The notes beneath the pieces are model-generated. The model was given only the letters and a program-made list of their open reading frames with translations. It did not search any database and was not told where the DNA came from. The translations under genes were made by a program, and so were the position numbers. Positions 55,529-64,000 of a stretch of 64,000 nucleotides of DNA are shown here, piece by piece. Every line of letters begins with the position of its first letter. Position 1 is the stretch's first letter. This DNA is from Typha latifolia. Taxonomy: Eukaryota; Streptophyta; Magnoliopsida; Poales; Typhaceae. The DNA lies in the NCBI GenBank assembly GCA_019914945.1, contig CM034103.1, positions 15,962,785-16,026,784 of the forward strand, read 5' to 3'.

Positions 55529-57630
55529 TTACTTTTCAGCAGCGACGGCCTTTTCTCCACCTTTACCTGTAAGATACAAGAAGAGTGAGAATACAAAATT
55601 TACCAACCAATAAATGCCTCAAAAAACAGAATTAAGTGAATTTCAGCAGGAATAAATACATACTCAAATCGAAAAGTGATTGCAACAGATTAACCATGTT
55701 TCATCAAGTTAATCGAGCCCAGCATGACCCAGTCCTTAATCCTCTTGCCTCAACAAATTAGCCATCATAAAAATGGAGGGACAGAAAACAGATTTGCAAT
55801 CAGAACCTCTGCTGCTGTGCTTTAGTTTTGGGATGATTCCTAAACTAAAACTGATACACAAGTCCAACATAATAATAACATTCCTAAGCTTATGGAGGTT
55901 CTTACATGAAATTTCCAATTGCGGAGCGTAGTAGAGAACAATTCAAGATTGTCGTACAGTCCATAACACGAGTAACATAGTATAGATTTTTTATGACATA
56001 TGTAGGCGACTCTAATAAGGTTGATGAGAAATTATTCTATCCAGATGCAGAAACAACTATTATCCCTTCAACAAACAAGGGCACGCACCAAAAGCTGTAG
56101 TCATTTACCAAATAAATCAGCATGAGTTGGGATAACAGGAACAAGATAGTTTCCAAATGGAGAGTCGAAGCTTCTATAATTTCCAAGACATCCTTCTTGT
56201 TGTGCTTGAATCACAGCAAACTTCTTGGCCTTCTGAACCATCAAATCCAATTTAACAACTGGTGTCACCGGGATCTGCATACATGAAAATCATAGGAAGG
56301 TCAGTCACGAACATGGAGCTGTAAAGCAAGAAGTCAAAAGTGGCAAGCTTTACTGTGGAGTGATGTAAGGAAGTTGGAACTTTATCTGTTAGAGCTTGTG
56401 AAGGATTATTCCTGCATTAACAAGAGAAATGGGGGGAATAGTCAAGACACAAAAATACAGACAACGATATGTAGATCAAACATAAAGTATTTCTTATGAA
56501 TGTCACTGAATAAGAGGGTCCATGCAAGTATGCAACTAGTGTCTTTCAGTAACAATGATATGTAGATCAAACATAAAGTATTTCTTATTAATGTCGCTGA
56601 ATAAGAGGATCCATGCATCTTTCAGTATCCAACAACCATGGACAAATATATGCTTGCTCATAGCAAGGATAATAGATGGTGTTTCTCCCCAATATCTCTC
56701 AGATGTCAAAATACTTGATAACTCCTTTTAAATTTCACTAAACTATGTACACGCCAGTCGATAAATGATTTTATAGATCTTTCATGTTATACACTAGTCA
56801 GGAGTAAATTTGTCAAGGATCACAATTTACAAATTTTTTCTTGCTTCTGCAGAATTTCTTTCAACCCCTCGTGATTTATCTTAATAACAGGTTTGGACTA
56901 CTTACACTATGAATTTAGAATGTGCCTTTTACTTGTAGGATGCCAACTGCACTTCATAGAGAAGCACATATTCTGAGCTGTTATGAAGTTCTAAGTACAG
57001 ATAACCAACAATGATAACTTACACTTGTGATTACAGACCCAGCCATTACTTTATTCAAGGGATTAGAGAATATTACCTCCACATATCAAAGAACGCCAAG
57101 TTGAGGGATCACTATGAAATAAGATCTTGAAACTCTTAACTTTTACATGCCTATTATCGACTATGGTACAGATTGCATAGTTTAAACCTCCTCAAAGGTT
57201 CTATTTTAAAAAGTAAAATTTAACTTGTTTGCCAATTTACTTTCTCTAGTAGCTATTACCGATGTGTACTGCAGAACATTAAGAAATCATGGAATTACTT
57301 ATAATTGGTTTCATACAGCGGTATAAATATATGAAACAAATATATATAGAAGAAATAGATAATAGAAAAAAGTACCTTTTTCTAAAACATAGGACAGAGA
57401 AATTTACAGGCTTCCAGCGATTAACAGGGATAGATCGATGAATTTTTTTTTAAAATAAAAGATCAAATCGACAAACGAAAGCTAAAACTCTTACCAGCAA
57501 TAAAAATAATGAAAGAAAAAAAAGGGGGGGGGGGAAATTTTCGCCTATTCCTTTCCAGGGAAAGAGAGAGTACCGGGGAAGATAAGTACCTTCTTGATTC
57601 GATCTTTCTCTTCTTCGGAGCCGATGCCAT
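55529..57630 (-). CDS. Small uncharacterised protein, 100 aa, with N-terminal NLS-like motif
   Basis: Four short exons, 57630-57590, 56411-56354, 56274-56109 and 55566-55529, join in frame to 100 residues and a stop. The protein starts MASAPKKRKIESRR, with PKKRK a close match to a classical monopartite nuclear signal. It continues with the Ser/Thr-rich NNPSQALTDKVPTSLHHST, then a compact block IPVTPVVKLDLMVQKAKKF, AVIQAQQEGCLGNYRSFDSP and FGNYLVPVIPTHADLFG, ending KGGEKAVAAEK. I do not recognise it as a characterised family. Four consistent phases and canonical splice sites on such short exons make it very likely a real gene. A nuclear role is inferred only from the basic motif. Intron 1 (1.2 kb) contains a tandem duplication. 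It is divergent from the IQD gene. Confidence 0.8.
56466..56637. repeat. Tandem duplication in intron 1 of the 100-aa gene
   Basis: GATATGTAGATCAAACATAA begins at 56466 and again at 56557. The copies match along most of 91 bp, apart from a few substitutions and a deletion of about 15 bp in the second copy. Confidence 0.9.
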
Positions 57631-58571
57631 TGAAACCGATCGGAACCCTCCGAGTTCAAATTTATAGCTTCCAGACGCTATATCCAACTAGTAGACAATG
57701 AAAAATTGGCCCAACCCACATCCGGACGATTTTGGGCTGAATCCATAGTCAAGGCCCGAATAATTTGTTTCGAATATAATAAGGCACGGATCCTCCTTTC
57801 GATCCAACGAGCAACCCTCAAACCATCCGGTTCGATATCCGACGCCGGAAAAGCCGAGATCCGCTCTATCACCTCCTTAAAACCCGGATCACGTCATCCG
57901 ACGGTCTCGGAAACCGTTCTACAGTTAAATTACTTTCCTACCCCTACCCTAACCTTTTCTGATCTCAGTGAAACTAACCAACCACGTTCACCAAACTCAA
58001 CCTATCTATATTTGGTTGCTAAGCAGAGGAAGCTTGTTCTTATAGCTAGCTCTCTGCAGGGAGATTGGTTCACGAGATTGTGTGAAGGTACACAAGAAAT
58101 ATCTAGCGGGTTGTTCGTTTTAAGAATTGGTTTGGATCGATCTATCTGACTTCTGTCCTTTAACTTGAAGAAAAATCCTACTTCTCGTTCTTCGAGTCGA
58201 TGTTTTGATCGTTTGTTGTATTATGCTCTGTCTTCTTGTTGCACTTAGTTATATACAGATACAGAGAACGAGAGAGAGAGAGAGAGGGAGAGACTACCGT
58301 GAGAAAGGAGAGAGGAAGAGTATGTCGTTTCCATTCCCCCAACGAGTGTTTTTATCTCTTCCCCCGTGTCTTCTCTGCTAAGATTTTGGAGGAGTGGAGA
58401 ATATTTGGAGGCACGAGCAGTTCTCTGCAGTGACTTCTCCTTTTGCTTCAGCTCGTTTTGAATTGGAAGTTGATCGAATCGCTAAGTTTACCAACATCCT
58501 TCCTTCTTGTGCTCTATCCTTTTGTTTTGATTCCTTTCCTTCAATATTCGTCAGAAGCTAGTGGCTGGCAA
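57631..58571. promoter_or_regulatory. Divergent promoter region, 100-aa gene and IQD gene
   Basis: About 0.9 kb between two outward-facing genes. A GA repeat at 58270-58294 lies in the probable IQD leader. An open frame at 57706-58149 shows no recognisable domain. Confidence 0.5.
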
Positions 58572-59551
58572 ATGGGTAAGGTGATAAGGTGGCTAAAGAG
58601 ACTTGTAGGATGTAAAAAGGACACGAAGAATCAAAAGAGCGATGCCGTTTCTAGATGCAGAGGAGAGGCAGACAAGAGTAGCTGGAGCAATGGCAAGTCC
58701 ATTGCATTGGATATGGTAATGGCTCTTAGGAGCCAAGTGAAAGGCAATAATGGAAGCCACAAGTGCCAAGCTGCTATCAAAATCCAAACACTATTCAGGG
58801 GTTATTTGGTATGTCTATTCTTATAAATTTTATTTGGGCTTATCGTGTCATGTTTAATTCTTTTGTTGGGTATTATTGCAGGCAAGGAGAGCACTCCGTG
58901 CTCTCAAAGCTCTCGTAAAGATACAAGCTCTAGTACGAGGCTACCTTGTAAGGAAGCAAGCAGCTACAACTCTTCGCAGATTACAAGCTCTTGTAAGAGC
59001 TCAAGCCACTGCTCAAAGGAAGCAGCCACGTATTTGCTCAAGGAAATCTCTTGTACGAATCGAATCTTTAGATCCCACATCGCTAAAAACTATGATGATT
59101 TAGTTCTTAGGTTTGTTCTGCTTGCTTGCAGGACAAGTGTTTGCCAAGCTACGGTTTTGATAGGAGCTCAAAGATTGTTGTGATGGATAGTAGCCGACCC
59201 AGATTGAGACCATCCAGGATGAGCCATTCGTGTGCTTTGAGCTCTCCAGATTATGAATTGTGCCGCTGCTCCATGACAACAGAGAACACTCCTCGCTATA
59301 AGAGCCCCAGTGCAAACTATATGGCAAACACTTGGTCATCGGTGGCAAAGGCAAGGTCTCAAAGTGCACCAAAACAGAGACCTGAGATGGTAGAGCCCAG
59401 AGCTAGTTTGAGTTGGGTTGGGACAAGAAGGTCGTGTTCACAAGTGAGAGATGCTTCTAATTTTAAGTCTACAGTGGTGGAAAGGCTTGAGAAATCTGCT
59501 GAATTGTGTAGGGAGACAGCTAGAGATTACTACTTGAACAGAATGTGGTGA
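58572..59551 (+). CDS. IQD family calmodulin-binding protein
   Basis: Three exons, 58572-58808, 58882-59052 and 59132-59551, give 275 residues. The start [16 protein letters not shown] is typical of IQD proteins. The IQ67 region spans about residues 67-125: [38 protein letters not shown] and [17 protein letters not shown], with exon 1/2 splitting at the conserved position after RGYL. Later come [19 protein letters not shown] and a DUF4005-like [23 protein letters not shown] proteins are basic scaffolds that bind calmodulin and microtubules and affect cell shape. The exon 2 donor is placed at TCTCTT|GTACGA because it keeps frame and joins RKSL to the conserved next block; reading through would stop after 16 residues. 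The gene is convergent with the pectinesterase. Confidence 0.93.
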
Positions 59552-59991
59552 TCATGAATAAGTAGCAGCGTTAATGATTCTTATGGAATATAATGGTGGT
59601 CAAGAAGAAGATCTGAAGTTGGTGATCACTGCAGAGAGGTCTTAATTCTCATATAGAAAGAGAGTTTATTTCGCTGCTGCACTAGAGAGAGCGAGAGAGA
59701 GGGTGTAAATTATTCAAATGTGACTATATTTCTTATCTCCTTTTCAGTTACAGTAGGAGTTAGGACACCTGCATATTAGAATTGGAATCTAAATTCATGT
59801 GTCATTAAGTTGTAGTTGACCTTTAGTGATTTGTTCTCTTGGTCATCATAATCCTAGACTATGAGAAAGTACTAGGATCAAATCAAGAGCATAAATGCTG
59901 TAAAAATATGAAGCTTTATTGTCTCAAAAGAGAACATTTCACTATTTCCAACTATTTTCTCTGAGAAAGAAAGAGGAAGTGATGAATGGCA
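59552..59991. other. Convergent 3' region
   Basis: A 440-bp tail-to-tail spacer between the IQD gene and the pectinesterase; nothing besides 3' UTR-like AT-rich sequence is seen. Confidence 0.5.
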
Positions 59992-61092
59992 TCACAATTT
60001 AATCCACTCAGAACCATCGATGAAGCTTAATGAAATGAAGGGCTTGGCTTCCTCATCTGTGAGCTCCCTCGACCATGAAACCCTTCCTGCATAGTTTGCT
60101 CCTGGGCCAATGCATTTGTACTGACCATAGAACACAGTCCTGCAATGGCATTGCAATTTATAGCACAGGTAAGACTTTTGGAAATGTGCCTTAAAATGTA
60201 TCTCCGTCAACATCAAGATCTTTTTCCTCTGTCCATAGAGATCGCATGGAACGTAGACAGACCAAAGAAGGAAACATGAAAGGGAAAACTTACATCTCTC
60301 TGTTTGGATCTCCCCAGTTGTACCAACCCCTAGGGGTGATGATGTTATCCATGTAAGTGTAAGCAAACACCACTCTTGAGAAGGTACCCCAAGCCCGGCC
60401 CAGGTAGAGAGCACCGGACCCAGTCACCTTGCAGTTCACAAACGAGAACCCAGTGTCCTCCAAAAGACTCATCCTGTTCTGGGCTGTCAAAGCTCCGTAG
60501 TTTTGAGCTATAGCATGCACATGACACCCCTGCGATGCACACAAACGCCCAAATTAGAGCTTCCTTAATCCTTCACAAGTGTTTGTTTTTATGCTCACAA
60601 GACAGCGCATACAAGCTTTTCAGTGTGGAAGAGACCAGTTACTTGTTGTTTGTTAAGTTGGTCTTACTTTTTATCCCCTGTTGGATTTTATATAAATATT
60701 CCGCTTGGCCTTCATTGACTAAGACATTCCAACGCAATCTGACAGAATAGAGTGGCTCTTCCACTCTTGTGATTAGAAGTATCCAGAAGGGTAGGGGCAT
60801 TCACAAGGATTAAAAAAAAAGAAGTCATTATGGGCATCAAAACAAGAAGCAATGTGTCATGGATTCATGGTGGGATCCTTACGAGAGGACCACTGGTGCA
60901 CTGGGACGAACGTTGAACTCTGAGACCATCATGTGAACTGCGAAGGACACCCAACTATATTCATTTAACCTAATTCCTTCATTTCTCCTGATTTTGTCAA
61001 TCTACTCTAGCTTTCTTCCATATAAAAAGATACACTCTTTAAAGTGCAACGCCATTGTCCTATTCGTTCATGCTTTCCTTCACAGCACTACG

Positions 61093-61148
<56 letters not shown>

Positions 61149-62421
61149 ATAAAATTTTAAATAGCCATAGTGGTCTAATAACGTGAGCAAGTAATGGAAT
61201 TCTGATCATGGAAATCCATGCAACCGTGCTCGCAGAGGATCTCTACCACGTGTACAGTAGATTCCTTTGAGAAGAGGCGCTAAATCTATGACTCAACCAT
61301 GACTGCAGTCACACTTTATTAGTGATCATGCGAAGATCTAGCTAAATTTCAGAGCATAAGACTTAGAATTAGGACCCAAAATATGTGTGGAAGTGGTCAG
61401 AACTAGTAAAAATTTTAGGAGTGGCAAACCTCAAATAGGGAGAGAGCATTCCCAAAGATGAAGTCCACGGAGCCTTCGATGTAGCAATCTTTGTAATAGT
61501 GCCTTCCCACGTGATCATAGAGCGTATCCTGCGCACCCAGGAACTTGCAGCCCACAAAGGCTGCCGTATCTCCTGACATCCTGAACGCAACTGCTTGCTT
61601 GCCCATCGCCCCTGGCGTTGGCACTGGCGTTGTATTCTACAACCAATAGGCCAAAAACAAAAGAAACAAAAAAAAAAAAAAGGGAAGCAATTGTGAGGAG
61701 ATAGAATTAATTAGCCATCGGGTCACGAGAGGGGGAGGAGCTTCCAATCAAAAGTGTTTACTTTGAAGGTGATGTTCTTGGCAACAAAGAATGGAGAATT
61801 AACAGCAAAAGTAGCCGAGTTGAATGTCCCAATTGGCTGCCCTCTGGGCCCAAGTGTGTCTGCCGTATCCCCCCATTGTACCACAGTCTTATCCGCTCCT
61901 GCTCCTTGTATTGTTACAAAAGCTCTCATCGCCGATATAGTTACCTTCTCTCTACGCACCCAGAAAGATTAATTAATTAATTATTTTATCGGAAAACCTC
62001 TCATAGTAGCAGTTGAAATAGTACTAGACTACTAGCTAGATAAGTTTCTGATTACTTACGTGTAAGTGCCTGCATTGATCTTGATCACAACTCTCACTAA
62101 GTTGATCAGAGGGAGGGAATCGATGGCGGCTTGGATTGAGGTGAAGTCCCCTGCTGATGGTCTCTTGTCCACTGTTAAAGAATAAGAAGCGAAGGCCTTA
62201 TTGAGTGCTCTATCGAAGACGCTGTGTTTGAGGCCACCAACGAATCTGACCCACTTCATGAATTGCTTTTCTATCAATTGGGTTCGAGTTGTATTCTCCG
62301 GAAATGGATCCGTTGGCCGATGGCGACCAGGCCTGAGTCCCTTGGTGTGGCAGGCGACGTGGTCGGAGTTTAGAACGAGGAAGAGGATGGCTATAGAGAT
62401 GAAGCATTGGAAGCTAGCCAT
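59992..62421 (-). CDS. Pectinesterase (PME53-type, without PMEI pro-domain)
   Basis: Five exons, 62421-62060, 61951-61762, 61636-61430, 60529-60294 and 60139-59992, give 380 residues. The enzyme removes methyl esters from cell-wall homogalacturonan. The N-terminus is a signal peptide ([20 protein letters not shown]), so the product is secreted. Unlike type I enzymes, it has no inhibitor-like pro-domain. Catalytic elements are present: TAQNR with Gln270, [10 protein letters not shown] with Asp221, VDFIFGNA with Asp242, and LGRAWG with Arg298 and Trp300. The sequence resembles Arabidopsis PME53 and neighbours in length and in the NWGDPNRE ending. Intron 3 is 900 bp and carries a (TA)n run. The isoform name is an inference from layout. 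Confidence 0.95.
61094..61148. repeat. (TA)n plus T-run in pectinesterase intron 3
   Basis: About 41 bases of perfect TA repeat are followed directly by a T homopolymer of about 14. Confidence 0.92.
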
Positions 62422-62811
62422 GGCGGGGCAGAGATGGGTTAGATGCTTGTGAGAATGCTTGGTTTTTAAAGAGAGGAGTGAAGAATTTAAGGGAGATCAC
62501 GGGCTTCACTTACTTGGAATAAAAGGTAGGAAGGAGAAGTGTCACAAGTGGAGAGACTACATTAGGAGACGTACGTAGTATATGCTCTTTTCTCTTAGTA
62601 GGTGTGGGGTTTTAATATTTTCAAGGGCAAATACCTATGCTTGTTGCTCTATTTCTCTTGGGTTTGTTTTTGCCTTCGTTTGTGTTCTGGCTTTTTAGTA
62701 TGTGGTTGAGAATATTATACTTGTTCTCAATTCCATTCCTCCTTTTCTTTTTTATTTCGTTGCTGGTACTGCTATCTTCTTGTTCTGTTCCTCCGTTATT
62801 GCTACCCGTGA

Positions 62812-62835
62812 CTCTCTCTCTCTCTCTCTCTCTCT
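62812..62835. repeat. (CT)n microsatellite
   Basis: Twenty-four bases of perfect CT, about 390 bp upstream of the pectinesterase start codon. Confidence 0.92.
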
Positions 62836-63555
62836 GCATTGCAAACACCAAAGAGACTAGCTACTAAAACAATTTCCTTAAATCCAAATTCCCACTATGT
62901 TTATTGCGGCATGATGCCATCAACTCCCACTAAACCAAAACTTAATCCACAAAGTTAAGATGTGATTTATAGTACATACATACACTGTAGTCTGAACTAT
63001 ATTGGGTAGGTAAAGCTAGTGGATTTGTTGCATTTATTTGTTTATATCCTCCCTCGCCACACTTGGCATGGCCTTGAGCTGACATGATCTGTTCTTCCCT
63101 CATCCAGAAAGAGCCCTTTAGCCCTCAGTGGGGCTTTAGTCATCTTCCTACCAGGAAGAAACCAACGAGTCCTGCGAAGCAATATAGATTTGTTTATAGA
63201 CGGGGGATAGCTAATGGATTCTAGATAGTTTTCTTTTTTCCTCATGTTTGGTCACTTGGTGTGACGAGTGTCCACTAGCTTGCATCAATTATAATTTGTT
63301 GTCTTCTTTTTGTTTGTGCTGTATTAGTATATTAATAAATATCCTAATTATTCCCTATGGAATTATATTTTGGGGCTTTCCACTTTGAATGTTAGTTGAT
63401 TGACTTCTTAACAGTCTCCGTTATTTTACATATGCGGTTTACTATTAGTCACGTTTTACTACGGTTTTAGTCAATTACATCTCTCATATTCTTTAGATCA
63501 AAGGAAATTTATTATAAAAAAACCCCACAGGGCGTTAATTAATTTTTCTATAATT

Positions 63556-63738
63556 TGGGCTTTATACGATTGGCCCATTAAAGCCTATCAAAGAAGCCCA
63601 GAAGAAGAATTCCTTCCATCCGTCGCGTAGGCGTTCAATTATTAGACGTGGCATAACAGATTAACTGTCATCGGTACGGCTTCAAGAAAAGTACGTAATA
63701 GCATTTCCTAACTGTCCCACGAAACATCACTATAAAGA
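63556..63738 (+). promoter_or_regulatory. HMGA-like gene promoter: site II cluster and TATA box
   Basis: TGGGCT at 63556-63561, GGCCCA at 63572-63577 and AGCCCA at 63595-63600 form a compact site II cluster typical of genes active in dividing cells. TATAAAGA at 63731-63738 lies 60 bp before the ATG. Confidence 0.6.
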
Positions 63739-63797
63739 CCTCCTCTCCAAATCCCAAGTACGTACTTCCTACTCTCTCTTCTCTAAGAAAGCCCAAG

Positions 63798-64000
63798 ATG
63801 GAGAAGAAAGACGAAACGAAGAGTGAACCTGAAAGTTCCCGTCATCCACCAAGAAGACCCAGTACTCCAGATCACCCACCCTACATTGAGGTAGTACAGT
63901 CTTCTTCTTCTTCTTCTTCTCTCTCCCTACAACATCATCTTATATAAATTGCAATCTCCTTTCTCCACCCTCCTCAAGATGATCCAAGAAGCATTGATAG
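63798..64000 (+). CDS. HMGA / linker-histone-like protein, 5' part (cut by window edge)
   Basis: Exon 1 is 63798-63890 (31 codons) and exon 2 starts at 63979 and leaves the window. The sequence begins MEKKDETKSEPESSRHPPRR and then reads RPSTPDHPPYIE, joined to MIQEALI. The HPPYxEMIxEAL motif is the start of the H15 (linker histone globular) domain found in plant histone H1 and HMGA (HMG-I/Y) proteins. The short, Pro-rich N-terminus favours HMGA over H1, whose N-tail is usually longer and Lys-rich. AT-hooks would lie outside the window, so the choice is unproven. Site II promoter elements fit a chromatin gene of dividing cells. Confidence 0.75.

Larger units (their letters stand above)
62422..63797. 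promoter_or_regulatory. Divergent intergenic region, pectinesterase and HMGA-like gene
   Basis: 1.4 kb between two outward-facing genes. It contains a CT microsatellite (62812-62835), three site II elements (63556-63600) and a TATA box (63731-63738) that belong to the gene on the right. Short frames at 62621-63245 are low-complexity or domain-free. Confidence 0.55.

Noticed and set aside
57524..57534. G homopolymer of 11 after an A run in intron 1 of the 100-aa gene
   Set aside because: Homopolymer of uncertain length, possibly a sequencing effect; no function inferred.
57706..58149. 147-codon frame upstream of the IQD gene
   Set aside because: No recognisable domain; it lies in the divergent promoter and probable leader region.
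59053..59103. Reading IQD exon 2 through to the stop at 59101-59103
   Set aside because: This would lose the conserved C-terminal block; a phase-0 donor at 59053 restores it.

Overview
The window is nuclear DNA from a flowering plant. All genes found are plant families, most are split by short AT-rich introns with GT-AG borders, and several first exons are much more GC-rich than the exons that follow (hexokinase, LysM kinase, ABC transporter, GATA factor). That 5' GC gradient fits a monocot, perhaps a non-grass one such as a palm, pineapple or banana relative; the lineage is an inference and no species can be read from the sequence. No CRISPR array, tRNA, rRNA, insertion sequence or viral gene was seen.

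Seventeen protein genes are supported, two cut by the window edges. In order: a PPR protein start (-, edge), a GATA factor (+), a lachrymatory-factor-synthase/Bet v1-like protein (-), a DUF761 protein (+), a SAWADEE homeodomain protein (-), a full-size ABCG/PDR transporter of 23 exons (-), a tail-anchored dioxygenase-like protein with degraded catalytic motifs (+), NADP-malic enzyme of 19 exons (-), ribosomal protein eS24 (+), an uncharacterised 459-residue protein (-), a LysM receptor kinase of 11 exons (-), elongation factor 2 (+), hexokinase of 9 exons (-), an uncharacterised 100-residue protein (-), an IQD calmodulin-binding protein (+), a pectinesterase (-) and the start of an HMGA/histone-H1-like protein (+). 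Exon chains were built by hand so that every junction keeps frame; the family lengths that result (1477 aa PDR, 581 aa malic enzyme, 843 aa EF2, 500 aa hexokinase, 658 aa LysM kinase) support them.

The genes are not an operon or an obvious pathway cluster. Orientation alternates, so many neighbours share a divergent promoter region (PPR/GATA, PDR/dioxygenase, malic enzyme/eS24, 100-aa gene/IQD) or meet tail to tail. Regulatory sequence is visible in places: clusters of CACGTG G-boxes, site II plus telo-box elements at eS24, an MSA-like mitotic motif before the 459-aa gene, CT/GA microsatellites in several leaders, and a probable leader intron in EF2. Three products (PEN3-like ABCG, LysM kinase, DUF761/avr9-Cf9-type) belong to families linked with defence, but nothing here shows they are coordinated.

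I did not find a clearly new multi-gene system. The most interesting items are the dioxygenase-like pseudoenzyme with a C-terminal membrane anchor, the uncharacterised 459-aa gene with a mitotic-type promoter motif, tandem splice acceptors inside the homeodomain of the SAWADEE protein, a GC-AG intron in malic enzyme, and three consecutive palindromes at 7322-7358.
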